DNA of 29,922 nt from contig JBBREP010000041.1 of the NCBI GenBank assembly GCA_038202885.1, positions 1 to 29,922 of the forward strand. The letters are read 5' to 3'. Below are positions 1 to 7,030 of the stretch, one piece after another. The first letter of the stretch is position 1. Each line of letters starts with the position of its first letter. A program made the position numbers and the translations under genes. The notes beneath the pieces were generated by a model. That model was given only the letters and a program-made list of their open reading frames with translations. It made no database searches and had not been told where the DNA came from. The stretch comes from JBBREP01 sp038202885. Lineage in GTDB: Bacteria; Actinomycetota; Acidimicrobiia; IMCC26256; PALSA-610.

Positions 1-1
1 C

Positions 2-310
2 CGAGGCGGCGAAAACATCAGTGCGGCCGAGGTCGAAGAACTCCTGATGCGACTCCCAGGTGTCGCCGAGGTTGCCGTGGTCGCCGCGCCCGACGACCGT
101 CTCGGCGAGCATGCGGCCGCGTTCGTACGCATGCGGACGGGGAGCGACGTTCCCCAGCTCGCCGACGTGCGCGCGCACCTCGAACACGCTGGGCTGGCCC
201 GTCAGAAGTGGCCCGAAGAGCTGCATGCGATCGACGTCATGCCTCGCACGCCGAGCGGCAAGGTCCAGAAGTTCGCGTTGCGCGCCCAGTTGCATGGCGA
301 GGTGCCCTGA
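2..310 (+). CDS. Acyl-CoA synthetase / AMP-dependent ligase, C-terminal end (5' truncated)
   Basis: This is the C-terminal subdomain of an adenylate-forming acyl-CoA ligase, which activates a carboxylic acid with ATP and loads it onto CoA. The open frame runs in from the window edge and reads RGGENISAAEVEELL, the hinge and C-domain start typical of the family. It ends with PRTPSGKVQKFALR, where the Lys after SG is the conserved catalytic lysine of the adenylation half-reaction. About 102 residues are visible, so roughly 400 residues lie outside the window. The substrate cannot be told from this fragment. The ATG at 47 is an internal Met, not the start. The gene is followed after 44 bp by the PilZ gene, which appears to have its own promoter. 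Confidence 0.9.
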   Translation, partial: RGGENISAAEVEELLMRLPGVAEVAVVAAPDDRLGEHAAAFVRMRTGSDVPQLADVRAHLEHAGLARQKWPEELHAIDVMPRTPSGKVQKFALRAQLHGEVP

Positions 311-341
311 CGCATCCGCGCCGTGGGCCGGTGGTTCGCGG

Positions 342-347
342 TACCGT
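342..347 (+). promoter_or_regulatory. Putative -10 box of leaderless PilZ gene
   Basis: The hexamer TACCGT fits the actinobacterial TANNNT -10 pattern and ends exactly 7 nt before the ATG at 355. There is no Shine-Dalgarno-like sequence in between. This geometry is expected when transcription starts at or next to the start codon. It is one of several such boxes in the window, which supports both the promoter and the chosen start. Confidence 0.4.
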
Positions 348-354
348 TCGGTCA

Positions 355-717
355 ATGGCCGAATCGCCGCAACCACCCGCGAACGGATCCGGCGGCGAGC
401 GGCGCACGTCGTCGCGAGGCGTGCTGCGCGCCGCGGTCGTGTGTCGGAGGCTGAGCGGTGCCGGTCCGGTCGACGAAGCGCACGGTGAGACCACCGACCT
501 GTCGCTCGGCGGCTTCGGGGCCCGTCTCGACGGTCGCTACGCGTCGGGCGACGTCATCGACGCCACGCTGGTGCTCGACACCCATCTCGTCACCATCCGG
601 GCGCTCGTCGTGGGCGTCACCACCGATGACGATCATCAGCTCGTGCATTGCGCGTTCTCCGAGCCGCCCGGCCCGATCCGCGAAGTCATCGAAGCCTTCG
701 TCGCCGCCCGCAAATAG
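355..717 (+). CDS. PilZ domain protein (putative c-di-GMP receptor)
   Basis: This is a 120-residue, single-domain cytoplasmic protein. It carries both halves of the PilZ c-di-GMP-binding signature in the right order: RTSSR (RxxxR) near residue 15 and DLSLGG (D/NxSxxG) near residue 50. A beta-rich remainder ends in a helix (REVIEAFVAA). PilZ proteins bind cyclic di-GMP and relay the signal to a partner; no partner or output domain is fused here. A longer reading from 208 is possible but would overlap the upstream ligase, and the 355 start has a TANNNT box 7 nt upstream. Its stop lies 4 bp from the stop of the convergent amidohydrolase. Which process it controls is unknown; the nearby envelope-glycan locus is a possible target, by inference only. 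Confidence 0.8.
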   Translation: MAESPQPPANGSGGERRTSSRGVLRAAVVCRRLSGAGPVDEAHGETTDLSLGGFGARLDGRYASGDVIDATLVLDTHLVTIRALVVGVTTDDDHQLVHCAFSEPPGPIREVIEAFVAARK

Positions 718-721
718 ATCG

Positions 722-2413
722 CTACCCGTTCGCGGGTTGCTCGCCTCGCAGGACTCGGCCGGGGTGGGTGGCGACGGCGTCGGGTTGGTTCGTGCCGTCG
801 ACGCGGATCGCTACGCCGTTGACGAGTGTGTGCGTCATGCCGATGGGTGCATCGGCGGTGAGGCGCTCGCCGTTGGCGGGGAAGTCGCGGATCCGGCGCA
901 GCGGGCCGGGCGCGACCGTCTGCGGATCGAACACGGTGACGTCGGCGCGCTTGCCCACCGCAATCGTGCCGCGATCGTCGAAACCGTAGACGCCGGCAGG
1001 TTCGGCCGAGAGTTTGTGCACCGCCCGCTCGAGTGGCATCACCTCGCGCTCGCGCACCCAGTTGCCGAGCAGGTCGGTGGCAAAGCACGCGTCGCACAGC
1101 TGGGAGACGTGCGCGCCGGAGTCGGCCAGGCCGAACAGGACGTTGTCGCGCGGCAGGAGAAAGGCGATCCCGTCATCGTCGTTGTTCGCGAGCACGCTGC
1201 CGAAACGCGTGTCGAGATCGTCGGCGAGCGCGAGGTCGAGCATGAAGTCGAGCGGCGTGACGCCTTCGCCGGCCGCGGCGGCACCGTCGGCGGCTGACAG
1301 GCCGACGAGATCGGGTCGCGTCGGGCTCTCGCTCACGCGCATGTTGTTCCAATTCATGGGGAGAAAGCCGCGTCCGCTGAGTTCTTCCCAGGTGGCCGCG
1401 CGCCAAGCCGGGTCGCGGTATGCGGCGATTCTCGTTTCGATCGGCGCGTCCATGAGTGCGGCAAACGCCGGCCGCGTGTTCAGTGTGAACGGCTCGCGCA
1501 GATTCATCTGGAACACGAGCGGGCGACACGACACCTGTGGCCACACTTCGATGCCCTCGGCCCGAGCCGCATCGTTCGCCGTGATCGCATGGCGGTAGTG
1601 ATCGGACCCCTTGAACGTGAGCAGCGCCGTCCACGTGAACGGTCGGCCGATCTCGCGCTGCAACGCGAACACGTCGTCTTGGGCGATGACGCCGGCGGGC
1701 AGCAACGCGCCCACGCCGCGCCCGGCGTCGCGCATCGGCATGAGCAGCGCGCGCAGTTCATCGAGGTTCGCGACGCGAGAAGGTACGGGCCGTCCGCCGT
1801 CGCCGTTGTGGGTGGGTGACGCGCTCGTCGCAACGCCGGCCGCGCCCGCAGCGAGCGCCTCGGCAACGAGCCCCTGCATCGCGGCGATCTCGTCCGCGGT
1901 TGCGGCTCGTTCGTACGCAGCGTCGCCGCCCATCACATACATACGCAATGCCGTGTGTCCGACGTAGCAGGCGAAATTCAGTACTGAGCCGCGCGATTCG
2001 ACCGCGTCGAGGTACTGCGGGAAGGTCTCGAAGGCATCCCACGGCACGCCGGCAACCAGCGTGTCGGGGCTCATGTCTTCGACATGCATCAGCGTCTGCA
2101 CGAGCAGCTCGCGATGTTCGGGCCGCACGGGCGCGATCGAAAAACCACAGTTGCCGGCGACCACCGTCGTGACGCCGTGGAACGACGACGGCGTGAGCGC
2201 CGGATCCCAGAAGACCTGCGCGTCGTAGTGCGAGTGGATGTCGATGAAGCCGGGCGCAACGATGTGCCCCGACGCATCGAGCTCGCGCCGGCCGTGCAGT
2301 CCGGTACCGATGTCGCTGATCGTGTCGCCGTCGATGGCAACGTCGGCGCGAACGCCGGGAGCCCCCGAGCCGTCGATCACAGTGCCGCCGCGGATCACGA
2401 TGTCGGACGTCAT
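722..2413 (-). CDS. Amidohydrolase family 3 / N-acyl-D-amino-acid deacylase-like protein
   Basis: This 563-residue metal-dependent hydrolase belongs to the D-aminoacylase/dihydroorotase-like branch of the amidohydrolase superfamily. It begins with the usual small beta-sandwich (IVIRGGTVIDGSGAP). It then has the metal-binding HSH motif (H60, H62, in GFIDIHSHYD), the GNCG segment at 87-90 whose Cys corresponds to the metal-ligand Cys of D-aminoacylases, and a late LADSGAH motif near residue 432 that supplies the catalytic Asp. The length is normal for the group. Family members hydrolyse N-acyl-D-amino acids or related amides; the true substrate is not visible. GGGAGG lies 4 nt before the ATG at 2413, a good Shine-Dalgarno. 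It ends 4 bp from the convergent PilZ stop. Confidence 0.88.
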   Translation of the reverse strand: MTSDIVIRGGTVIDGSGAPGVRADVAIDGDTISDIGTGLHGRRELDASGHIVAPGFIDIHSHYDAQVFWDPALTPSSFHGVTTVVAGNCGFSIAPVRPEHRELLVQTLMHVEDMSPDTLVAGVPWDAFETFPQYLDAVESRGSVLNFACYVGHTALRMYVMGGDAAYERAATADEIAAMQGLVAEALAAGAAGVATSASPTHNGDGGRPVPSRVANLDELRALLMPMRDAGRGVGALLPAGVIAQDDVFALQREIGRPFTWTALLTFKGSDHYRHAITANDAARAEGIEVWPQVSCRPLVFQMNLREPFTLNTRPAFAALMDAPIETRIAAYRDPAWRAATWEELSGRGFLPMNWNNMRVSESPTRPDLVGLSAADGAAAAGEGVTPLDFMLDLALADDLDTRFGSVLANNDDDGIAFLLPRDNVLFGLADSGAHVSQLCDACFATDLLGNWVREREVMPLERAVHKLSAEPAGVYGFDDRGTIAVGKRADVTVFDPQTVAPGPLRRIRDFPANGERLTADAPIGMTHTLVNGVAIRVDGTNQPDAVATHPGRVLRGEQPANG

Positions 2414-2442
2414 TGCGCCTCCCGTTCGAGGGTGATCGCGCC

Positions 2443-2472
2443 AGCATATGGTGCTCTCGATGCAGCGGTCAC
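2443..2472 (-). promoter_or_regulatory. Possible promoter of the amidohydrolase gene
   Basis: On the minus strand, GTGACC (2472-2467) and TATGCT (2448-2443) are separated by 18 nt and lie about 30 nt upstream of the ATG at 2413. The -10 element fits TANNNT, but the -35 element is a weak match. The assignment is tentative. Confidence 0.25.
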
Positions 2473-2553
2473 CGGCGACCCCGGCGCGCTGTCACCGCAT
2501 AGTCGCCGGGAACAACGAGCGATTCGCGTGACGAGCGCCGATCACACCTGGTG

Positions 2554-4152
2554 CTACTTGCCTTCCCACAGTTGTTCGGTGCCGCTCCCGAAGGCGACGA
2601 GGAGCAGGTCGCTCTTGGCGTCGCCACCGAAGTCGCCGGGGATGATCGTGTCGTAGAACTCGTTGATCACGGTCTGCGATCCGGCCGCGAGGAATGGCGC
2701 CGCCGTCTGGCCGCGGAGGAGCGCGTCGGGGCCCCAACCACGGCTCCACAGGAACAGGTCGTCGTGGCCGTCGCCGTTGAAATCGCCGGCGTAGATGTGC
2801 GTGTACACGTTGTTGATCGGGTACGCATCGGAGCCGAACGCGACATGTCCTGGCGAGGCAGCGTGCGCGGGCCAGATGTAGTCGTGCGGGGCTCCGGGTG
2901 CGTAGAACAGCAGGTCGGTCCGACCGTCGCCGGTGACGTCAGCAGGGGTGATTTGGTACGTGCCGTTGATCGTGAAGGGCGCGCTCGCATACCCGCCGTT
3001 GTGGAACGTCCAGATGTAATCCTGCGCCGTGCCGCGCGCGTAGAACAGGAGGTCGGTGTAGCCATCGCCGTTGAAGTCACCGGGGATGATGCGGTAGCTC
3101 CCGTTGATGGTGAACGGCCGACTCGTAAAGCCACCCGCGCCGTTGCCCGACCAGATGAAGTCCTGTTTGGAACCAGCGAGGTAGAACAGCAGGTCGGTGT
3201 GGCCGTCGTGATTGAAGTCGCCGGGGATGATCGCGTTGTACACGCCGTTGATCGTGACCGGCGAGCTGGTGAAGCCGCCGCTGCCGTTGTTCGTCCACAA
3301 CGCGTCGGCGCCGGCCCCGGCGCGGTAGAGCAGCAGATCGGTCTTGGAGTCGCCGCCAAAGTCGCCAGGGATGATGGCGCTGAACGACCCGCCGATCTGA
3401 CTGGTCGTATGGGTCGTGAACGCAGTGCTGCCCGACGGTGGAAAATTCGGGATCGACGCGAGGAACAGTGCGCCGCTACCGGCAACGTCGAAATTGTCGG
3501 TGTCGGGCGCAATGAGCACGCCCCACGCGAAGTCATTCAGGTGCGGGAAATACGGCGCCGGATCGAACGACACCGCGAGGTTCTTCGTGTTGCTGCGTTT
3601 CGCGGTGAGGGAGGTCTGCAACAACGGTTCGGCGGTACAACTGTCAACGGTGAAGGTCGCGGCCAGCATCTGATTGCGCGACGGGATCCACGCCGCGTCC
3701 ACGTAGAGGTCGGAGCCGCCACAGCCTGTGCCTGCGTTCGAGTCGGTGTCGAACGCGCTGAGGAAGTCGTGCACCTGCGGCGTGGCGAAGGAGTCACGGG
3801 TATTGACGCTGACCGTGAGCAGCTTCGATTTGCAGTCGTACTGGAGCATGGTCGACACCATGTCGAGCGTGCTCGCATCACCGGCGATGTCGTTGCGCGT
3901 CTGCGACCAACAGATGTTCTGGTTCGTGCTCGACATCGTGACCGCGGCGTCGTTGCGCAGCGCCGGACCGGCGTTCGCAAGGCCACGCAGCCCGCGTACC
4001 GCCACTGTCGAGCTCGTCCAGCGCGGCGAGAACCCACGGCCGGCCACCGCTGGGGTGGCGCCGACGCCGACCAGTCCGCTGGCGATCACCCCGGCCGCCA
4101 AGCTCGCGCGCAACGTGGCGCGGGCAATGCTGACAGTCAGACCACGAGTCAT
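2554..4152 (-). CDS. Secreted FG-GAP/VCBS repeat (beta-propeller) protein
   Basis: This 532-residue exported protein starts with a signal peptide (charged TRG, hydrophobic LAAGVIASGLVGVG, likely cleavage after AVA at residue 37). Residues from about 50 to 245 form an uncharacterised N-terminal domain with Cys pairs and an acidic DTDSNAGTG loop. From about residue 255 to the end there are six repeats of 45-50 residues with calcium-loop motifs such as DFNGDGYTDLL (DxNxDGxxD). The first and last repeats are variants with DFGGDxKxDLL. Such repeats form integrin-like propeller blades that bind calcium and mediate extracellular interactions. The start at 4152 is chosen over an upstream Met at 4230 because GAGGAGG sits 7 nt before it and the signal peptide begins there. 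The function is unknown. Confidence 0.85.
   Translation of the reverse strand: MTRGLTVSIARATLRASLAAGVIASGLVGVGATPAVAGRGFSPRWTSSTVAVRGLRGLANAGPALRNDAAVTMSSTNQNICWSQTRNDIAGDASTLDMVSTMLQYDCKSKLLTVSVNTRDSFATPQVHDFLSAFDTDSNAGTGCGGSDLYVDAAWIPSRNQMLAATFTVDSCTAEPLLQTSLTAKRSNTKNLAVSFDPAPYFPHLNDFAWGVLIAPDTDNFDVAGSGALFLASIPNFPPSGSTAFTTHTTSQIGGSFSAIIPGDFGGDSKTDLLLYRAGAGADALWTNNGSGGFTSSPVTINGVYNAIIPGDFNHDGHTDLLFYLAGSKQDFIWSGNGAGGFTSRPFTINGSYRIIPGDFNGDGYTDLLFYARGTAQDYIWTFHNGGYASAPFTINGTYQITPADVTGDGRTDLLFYAPGAPHDYIWPAHAASPGHVAFGSDAYPINNVYTHIYAGDFNGDGHDDLFLWSRGWGPDALLRGQTAAPFLAAGSQTVINEFYDTIIPGDFGGDAKSDLLLVAFGSGTEQLWEGK
2600..3390 (-). repeat. In-gene tandem repeat encoding six FG-GAP blades
   Basis: A core such as TCGCCGGGGATGATC (plus-strand view) recurs near 2632, 2780, 2930, 3065, 3210 and 3355, with a period of roughly 145 bp. 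These are the codons for the IIPGDFxGDxxxDLL calcium loops. Conservation at the DNA level suggests fairly recent internal duplication or ongoing recombination among blades. Confidence 0.7.
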
Positions 4153-4159
4153 CCGGCCC

Positions 4160-4166
4160 CCTCCTC
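4160..4166 (-). promoter_or_regulatory. Strong Shine-Dalgarno deciding the FG-GAP protein start
   Basis: GAGGAGG on the minus strand lies 7 nt upstream of the ATG at 4152. It favours this start over the in-frame ATG at 4230. Confidence 0.7.
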
Positions 4167-4252
4167 GGTCTCGTGGGGCAACGCACGCTAATGCCGCCGC
4201 ATTGACCTCACAAGGCATCACCAGTGACATCGGCGCGCCTCCAGCGAATACT

Positions 4253-4266
4253 TGACGTACGTGTCA
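4253..4266. promoter_or_regulatory. Possible operator with TGAC/GTCA dyad
   Basis: TGAC-N6-GTCA with an embedded perfect ACGTACGT palindrome (4255-4262) sits in the divergent spacer between the FG-GAP gene and the alcohol dehydrogenase operon, 13 bp before the dehydrogenase GTG. Dyads of this kind are often bound by TetR-type repressors in actinobacteria. No regulator gene is adjacent, so this is inference. Confidence 0.3.
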
Positions 4267-4279
4267 GTCGGGGGCCACA

Positions 4280-5416
4280 GTGCCAGATATGGCTGCCATT
4301 GCCGACACCAGCCCCGCAGAACAGCCCGGTGCGTTGCCTGCGACTATGCCGGCTGCGGTATTCCAGGGGATCCGCGATGTGACGATCGAGCAGATCGACG
4401 TGCCGTCGGTGGGGCCAAACGACGTCCTGCTCGAGGTCAGCCACTGCGGTATCTGCGGGAGCGACCTCCACTTCGTGGTGCATTGGCCCGGCGCGGGCAA
4501 GCCGGGCACGGTCGAAGGCCACGAGTTCTCGGGCACCGTCGTCGCCGTAGGCGCCGAGGTCGACCAATGGCAGGTCGGCGATCGCGTCGTCGGCGGCCCG
4601 TCGCCGCGTTGCGGACGTTGCGCGTTCTGCCTCGCGGACCGTCCGTCGCTCTGTGTCGAACGCGGGCGCGTCGGCGCCGATGACGACGGTTGGATGGGTG
4701 CGTTCGCTCGTTACAAGAAGCAGCGCGCCGAACAGGTGCTGCGTGTGCCCGACCAACTGTCGCTGCGCCACGCCGCGCTCGTCGAGCCACTCGCCGTCGC
4801 GCTGCACGGCATCACGCGCGCGGGAGGCGCAGATCCGGCCAAGCGCTACCTGGTCACCGGCGGTGGGCCGATCGGTTTCTTGGCAGTGGCCGTCCTCGCG
4901 GCCGCCGGCGTGCGCGACATCGTCGTCAGCGAGCCGCACGAGCGCCGCCGCAACCTCTGCGCCAAACTTGGGGCGCGAGTGGTCACACCAGACACGCTCG
5001 AGACGCCGACGATGCCCCACGACCTCGTTGCGTCGCCGTTCGATGTGGTGCTGGAGTGCAGCGGCAACAAGAGCGCGATCGAGGCCGCGCTTGGCCAGCT
5101 CCAACGCGGCGGCACGCTCGTGCTCGTGGGCGCCGGTATCGCCAGGCCGAAGTTCGACGCAAACCGCATCCTGCTGAACGAACTCGTGATCACGGGCGCC
5201 TTTGTGTACGACCACGACGGGTTCCCGCGAGCGCTCGAACTCCTGGCGTCGGGAACACTGCCGCTCGAACTGCTTGTCGAGCCCGAGGATGTGGGCCTCG
5301 AAGGCCTTGTCGACGCGTGTGTGGCGTTGAACGACGGCGATCTCGCGGCCAAGGTCATGGTCGCGCCGTCACGACCAACGCGAAGCGACGCCGGCGAACC
5401 GGGAAGTGTTCCATGA
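4280..5416 (+). CDS. Zinc-dependent alcohol dehydrogenase (MDR family)
   Basis: This is a 378-residue medium-chain dehydrogenase/reductase that would oxidise an alcohol or reduce a carbonyl with NAD(P). The catalytic zinc site is complete: C56 in HCGICGSDLHF, H81-E82 in GHEF, and E169 in LVEPLAVALH. The structural zinc site has four Cys at 111, 114, 117 and 125. The Rossmann glycine motif TGGGPIG is at 193-199. It resembles sorbitol/threonine-type dehydrogenases more than classical ethanol dehydrogenases. The start could be GTG 4280, ATG 4289 or ATG 4346; GGGGG at 4270-4274 lies 5 nt before the GTG. It is the first gene of a three-gene coupled operon: its TGA overlaps the next ATG by 4 bp. 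Confidence 0.9.
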   Translation: MPDMAAIADTSPAEQPGALPATMPAAVFQGIRDVTIEQIDVPSVGPNDVLLEVSHCGICGSDLHFVVHWPGAGKPGTVEGHEFSGTVVAVGAEVDQWQVGDRVVGGPSPRCGRCAFCLADRPSLCVERGRVGADDDGWMGAFARYKKQRAEQVLRVPDQLSLRHAALVEPLAVALHGITRAGGADPAKRYLVTGGGPIGFLAVAVLAAAGVRDIVVSEPHERRRNLCAKLGARVVTPDTLETPTMPHDLVASPFDVVLECSGNKSAIEAALGQLQRGGTLVLVGAGIARPKFDANRILLNELVITGAFVYDHDGFPRALELLASGTLPLELLVEPEDVGLEGLVDACVALNDGDLAAKVMVAPSRPTRSDAGEPGSVP

Positions 5417-5874
5417 GCGACACGAAGAACCGCCCGCCGCACTTCAACCACGTTGCGATGAGCGTGCCACCGGCGTTGCTGACCTCGGAGGGTCGCCGAC
5501 CACTGGTCGACTTCTACTCCGAGGTGTTCGGCTGGCGGCATCTCGACATGATGGATACCGACGCCAAGCGCGTCGTGTTCCAGACGTACTCGCTCGAGCA
5601 GTTCGTGTTCCTGCACGGCGACGAACAGGCGATGCAGTGTCCGAGGATGGATCACTACGGCTTCTCGGTGGCGACCGAACCCGAGCTCGACGAGATCCTT
5701 GCGCGTGCCGTTGCCTACCGTGAGCGAGACGACCGGGTCGACATCATCGACAAGCACCGCGATGACTTCGGCACGATCGGTATCACCGCGTGTTACATCG
5801 GCTATCTCCTCCCGATGATGGTGGAGATCCAGTGGTGGGACAAGGCATGGGAGCACGCAGGAGCAACCGAGTGA
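5413..5874 (+). CDS. VOC (glyoxalase/dioxygenase fold) family protein
   Basis: This 153-residue protein has a vicinal-oxygen-chelate fold. It opens with FNHVAMSV, where H13 is at the usual first metal-ligand position. A short helix FYSEVFGW follows, then a second strand pair with MDHYGFSV, and it ends with PMMVEIQWWD, where the Glu is at the last ligand position. The family includes glyoxalases, extradiol dioxygenases, epimerases and binding proteins, and no specific reaction can be assigned. The ATG overlaps the dehydrogenase stop (ATGA) and is preceded by GGGAAG 6 nt upstream. Its own stop overlaps the GTG of the LLM gene. The tight coupling suggests the three products act on one substrate series. 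Confidence 0.8.
   Translation: MSDTKNRPPHFNHVAMSVPPALLTSEGRRPLVDFYSEVFGWRHLDMMDTDAKRVVFQTYSLEQFVFLHGDEQAMQCPRMDHYGFSVATEPELDEILARAVAYRERDDRVDIIDKHRDDFGTIGITACYIGYLLPMMVEIQWWDKAWEHAGATE
5859..5863 (+). promoter_or_regulatory. Shine-Dalgarno deciding the LLM oxidoreductase start
   Basis: AGGAG lies 7 nt before the GTG at 5871, inside the end of the VOC gene. It supports the GTG start rather than the longer frame that opens at 5790. Confidence 0.6.
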
Positions 5875-6836
5875 GCTTGAAAGTTGGGGCGTTCATTCCG
5901 CAAGGCTGGAAGCTTGAGTATGCCGGTATGGATGCGGCCTCGGCATGGGCGCGCAGCAAAGAGGTTGCGCAACTGGCCGAACGCGTCGGCTACGACCACC
6001 TCTGGGTCTACGACCACGTCGAGACGGTGCCGCGCCGCGAGCCCACCCACACGTTCGAGGCGTTCACGCTGCTCGCCGCGATCGCGCAACACACGACCAA
6101 GGTCGGTCTCGGCCAACTTGTGACATGCGCGGCGTACCGCAATCCGGGTCTGCTCGCGAAGACCGCGGCCTGCGTCGACGTGCTGTCGGACGGCCGGCTC
6201 ATCTTCGGGATCGGCGCAGGCTGGTATCAGCGCGAATACCAGGCGTACGGCTACGACTTTCCTTCACCAGGGACGCGCCTCGCGATCCTCGACGAAAGTC
6301 TCGAGGTGATCCGCCGCCTGTGGTCGCAAGAGTCGGTGACGTTCGCGGGCGAGCACTTCTCCTTCGACGGCGCGTATTGCGATCCCAAGCCGTTGCAGGC
6401 ATCGCCGCCCATCTGGGTCGGCGGCGGGGGAGAGCGCAAGACGTTGCGCATCGCGGCGAAGCACGCGTCGCATACGAATTGGCAGGTCGGCCTCGACATG
6501 TTCAAGCACAAAAGCGAGGTGCTGGCCGGGCACTGCGCCGAGATCGGTCGCGACTTCGCATCGATCACGCGCACGCATGCGCCTGACTGCCGCCTGTTCG
6601 ACACGGAGGCCGATCTGGCCCGCTGGCTCGAGTCGCCCGGAGGCGGATCGCTGTGGGGCACGACGCCCGACGACGAGTACGTGGCGAATCATCTCGTGGG
6701 GACCGTCGAGCAGGTGAGCGAGCAGGTGCGCGGCTTTGTCGACGCCGGGTGCGGTGAGCTGGTGCTGTGGTTCCGCGACTACCCGAGCAGTGAGAGCCTC
6801 GAACGCTTCATGGCCGAGGTCGTGCCCTGTCTTTAG
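5871..6836 (+). CDS. LLM-class F420-dependent oxidoreductase, Rv1855c-like
   Basis: This 321-residue bacterial-luciferase-like TIM-barrel enzyme closely fits the family of actinobacterial F420-dependent oxidoreductases named after Rv1855c. It begins LKVGAFIPQGWKLEY and continues with GYDHLWVYDHVETVP, GQLVTCAAYRNPGLLAKTAA, GRLIFGIGAGWYQREYQAYG and PPIWVGGGGERKTLRIAA. The order and spacing of these blocks are as expected. Family members use reduced F420, or in some branches FMN, for hydride transfer. The substrate is unknown, and F420 dependence is inferred from the family. The GTG start overlaps the VOC stop by 4 bp and has AGGAG 7 nt upstream. It is the last gene of the dehydrogenase-VOC-LLM operon. 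Confidence 0.87.
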   Translation: MSLKVGAFIPQGWKLEYAGMDAASAWARSKEVAQLAERVGYDHLWVYDHVETVPRREPTHTFEAFTLLAAIAQHTTKVGLGQLVTCAAYRNPGLLAKTAACVDVLSDGRLIFGIGAGWYQREYQAYGYDFPSPGTRLAILDESLEVIRRLWSQESVTFAGEHFSFDGAYCDPKPLQASPPIWVGGGGERKTLRIAAKHASHTNWQVGLDMFKHKSEVLAGHCAEIGRDFASITRTHAPDCRLFDTEADLARWLESPGGGSLWGTTPDDEYVANHLVGTVEQVSEQVRGFVDAGCGELVLWFRDYPSSESLERFMAEVVPCL

Positions 6837-6867
6837 CGCCTACGTCGTCTCTGGCGCCTACTTCGTC
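6836..6867 (+). repeat. Short imperfect direct repeat after the LLM stop codon
   Basis: GCGCCTACGTCGTC (6836-6849) is repeated with one mismatch at 6854-6867, starting on the last base of the TAG stop. The rest of the 194-bp spacer to the next gene shows no clear terminator. Its significance is unknown. Confidence 0.35.
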
Positions 6868-7016
6868 CGGCGCGGCGAGCGATCGCTGCAGCCGGACTCG
6901 CCGCAACGATGGAGTGCGATCGCCGCGCCGGGCGCACGCCTTGCCCCACCGTTCATAACGCCCAGCCCAGGCACTGCGGGCCTAGCCGCATGCCTACCGG
7001 CGGTGTGGGGCCTCGG

Positions 7017-7022
7017 TAGTGT
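7017..7022 (+). promoter_or_regulatory. Putative -10 box of leaderless glycosyltransferase gene
   Basis: TAGTGT fits TANNNT and ends 8 nt before the GTG at 7031. There is no Shine-Dalgarno sequence. A GTCAC/GTGAC inverted repeat (7021-7025 and 7031-7035) surrounds the expected transcription start and could be a regulator site. Confidence 0.35.
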
Positions 7023-7030
7023 CACGTGTT

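Noticed and set aside
2472..2509. 8-bp inverted repeat CCGGCGAC/GTCGCCGG as terminator of the FG-GAP gene
   Set aside because: The 22-nt loop, short stem, absence of a T-run and overlap with a possible amidohydrolase promoter make it too weak to call in GC-rich DNA.
2551..4191. 546-codon plus-strand frame opposite the FG-GAP gene
   Set aside because: Its repeated EVAGDDRVV-like segments are the antisense reading of the calcium-loop repeats. The minus strand has the signal peptide and Shine-Dalgarno.
6837..7018. Small gene or RNA in the spacer before the first glycosyltransferase
   Set aside because: No open frame with a plausible start site, and no tRNA-like or strong hairpin structure, was found. 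Only a short direct repeat is present.
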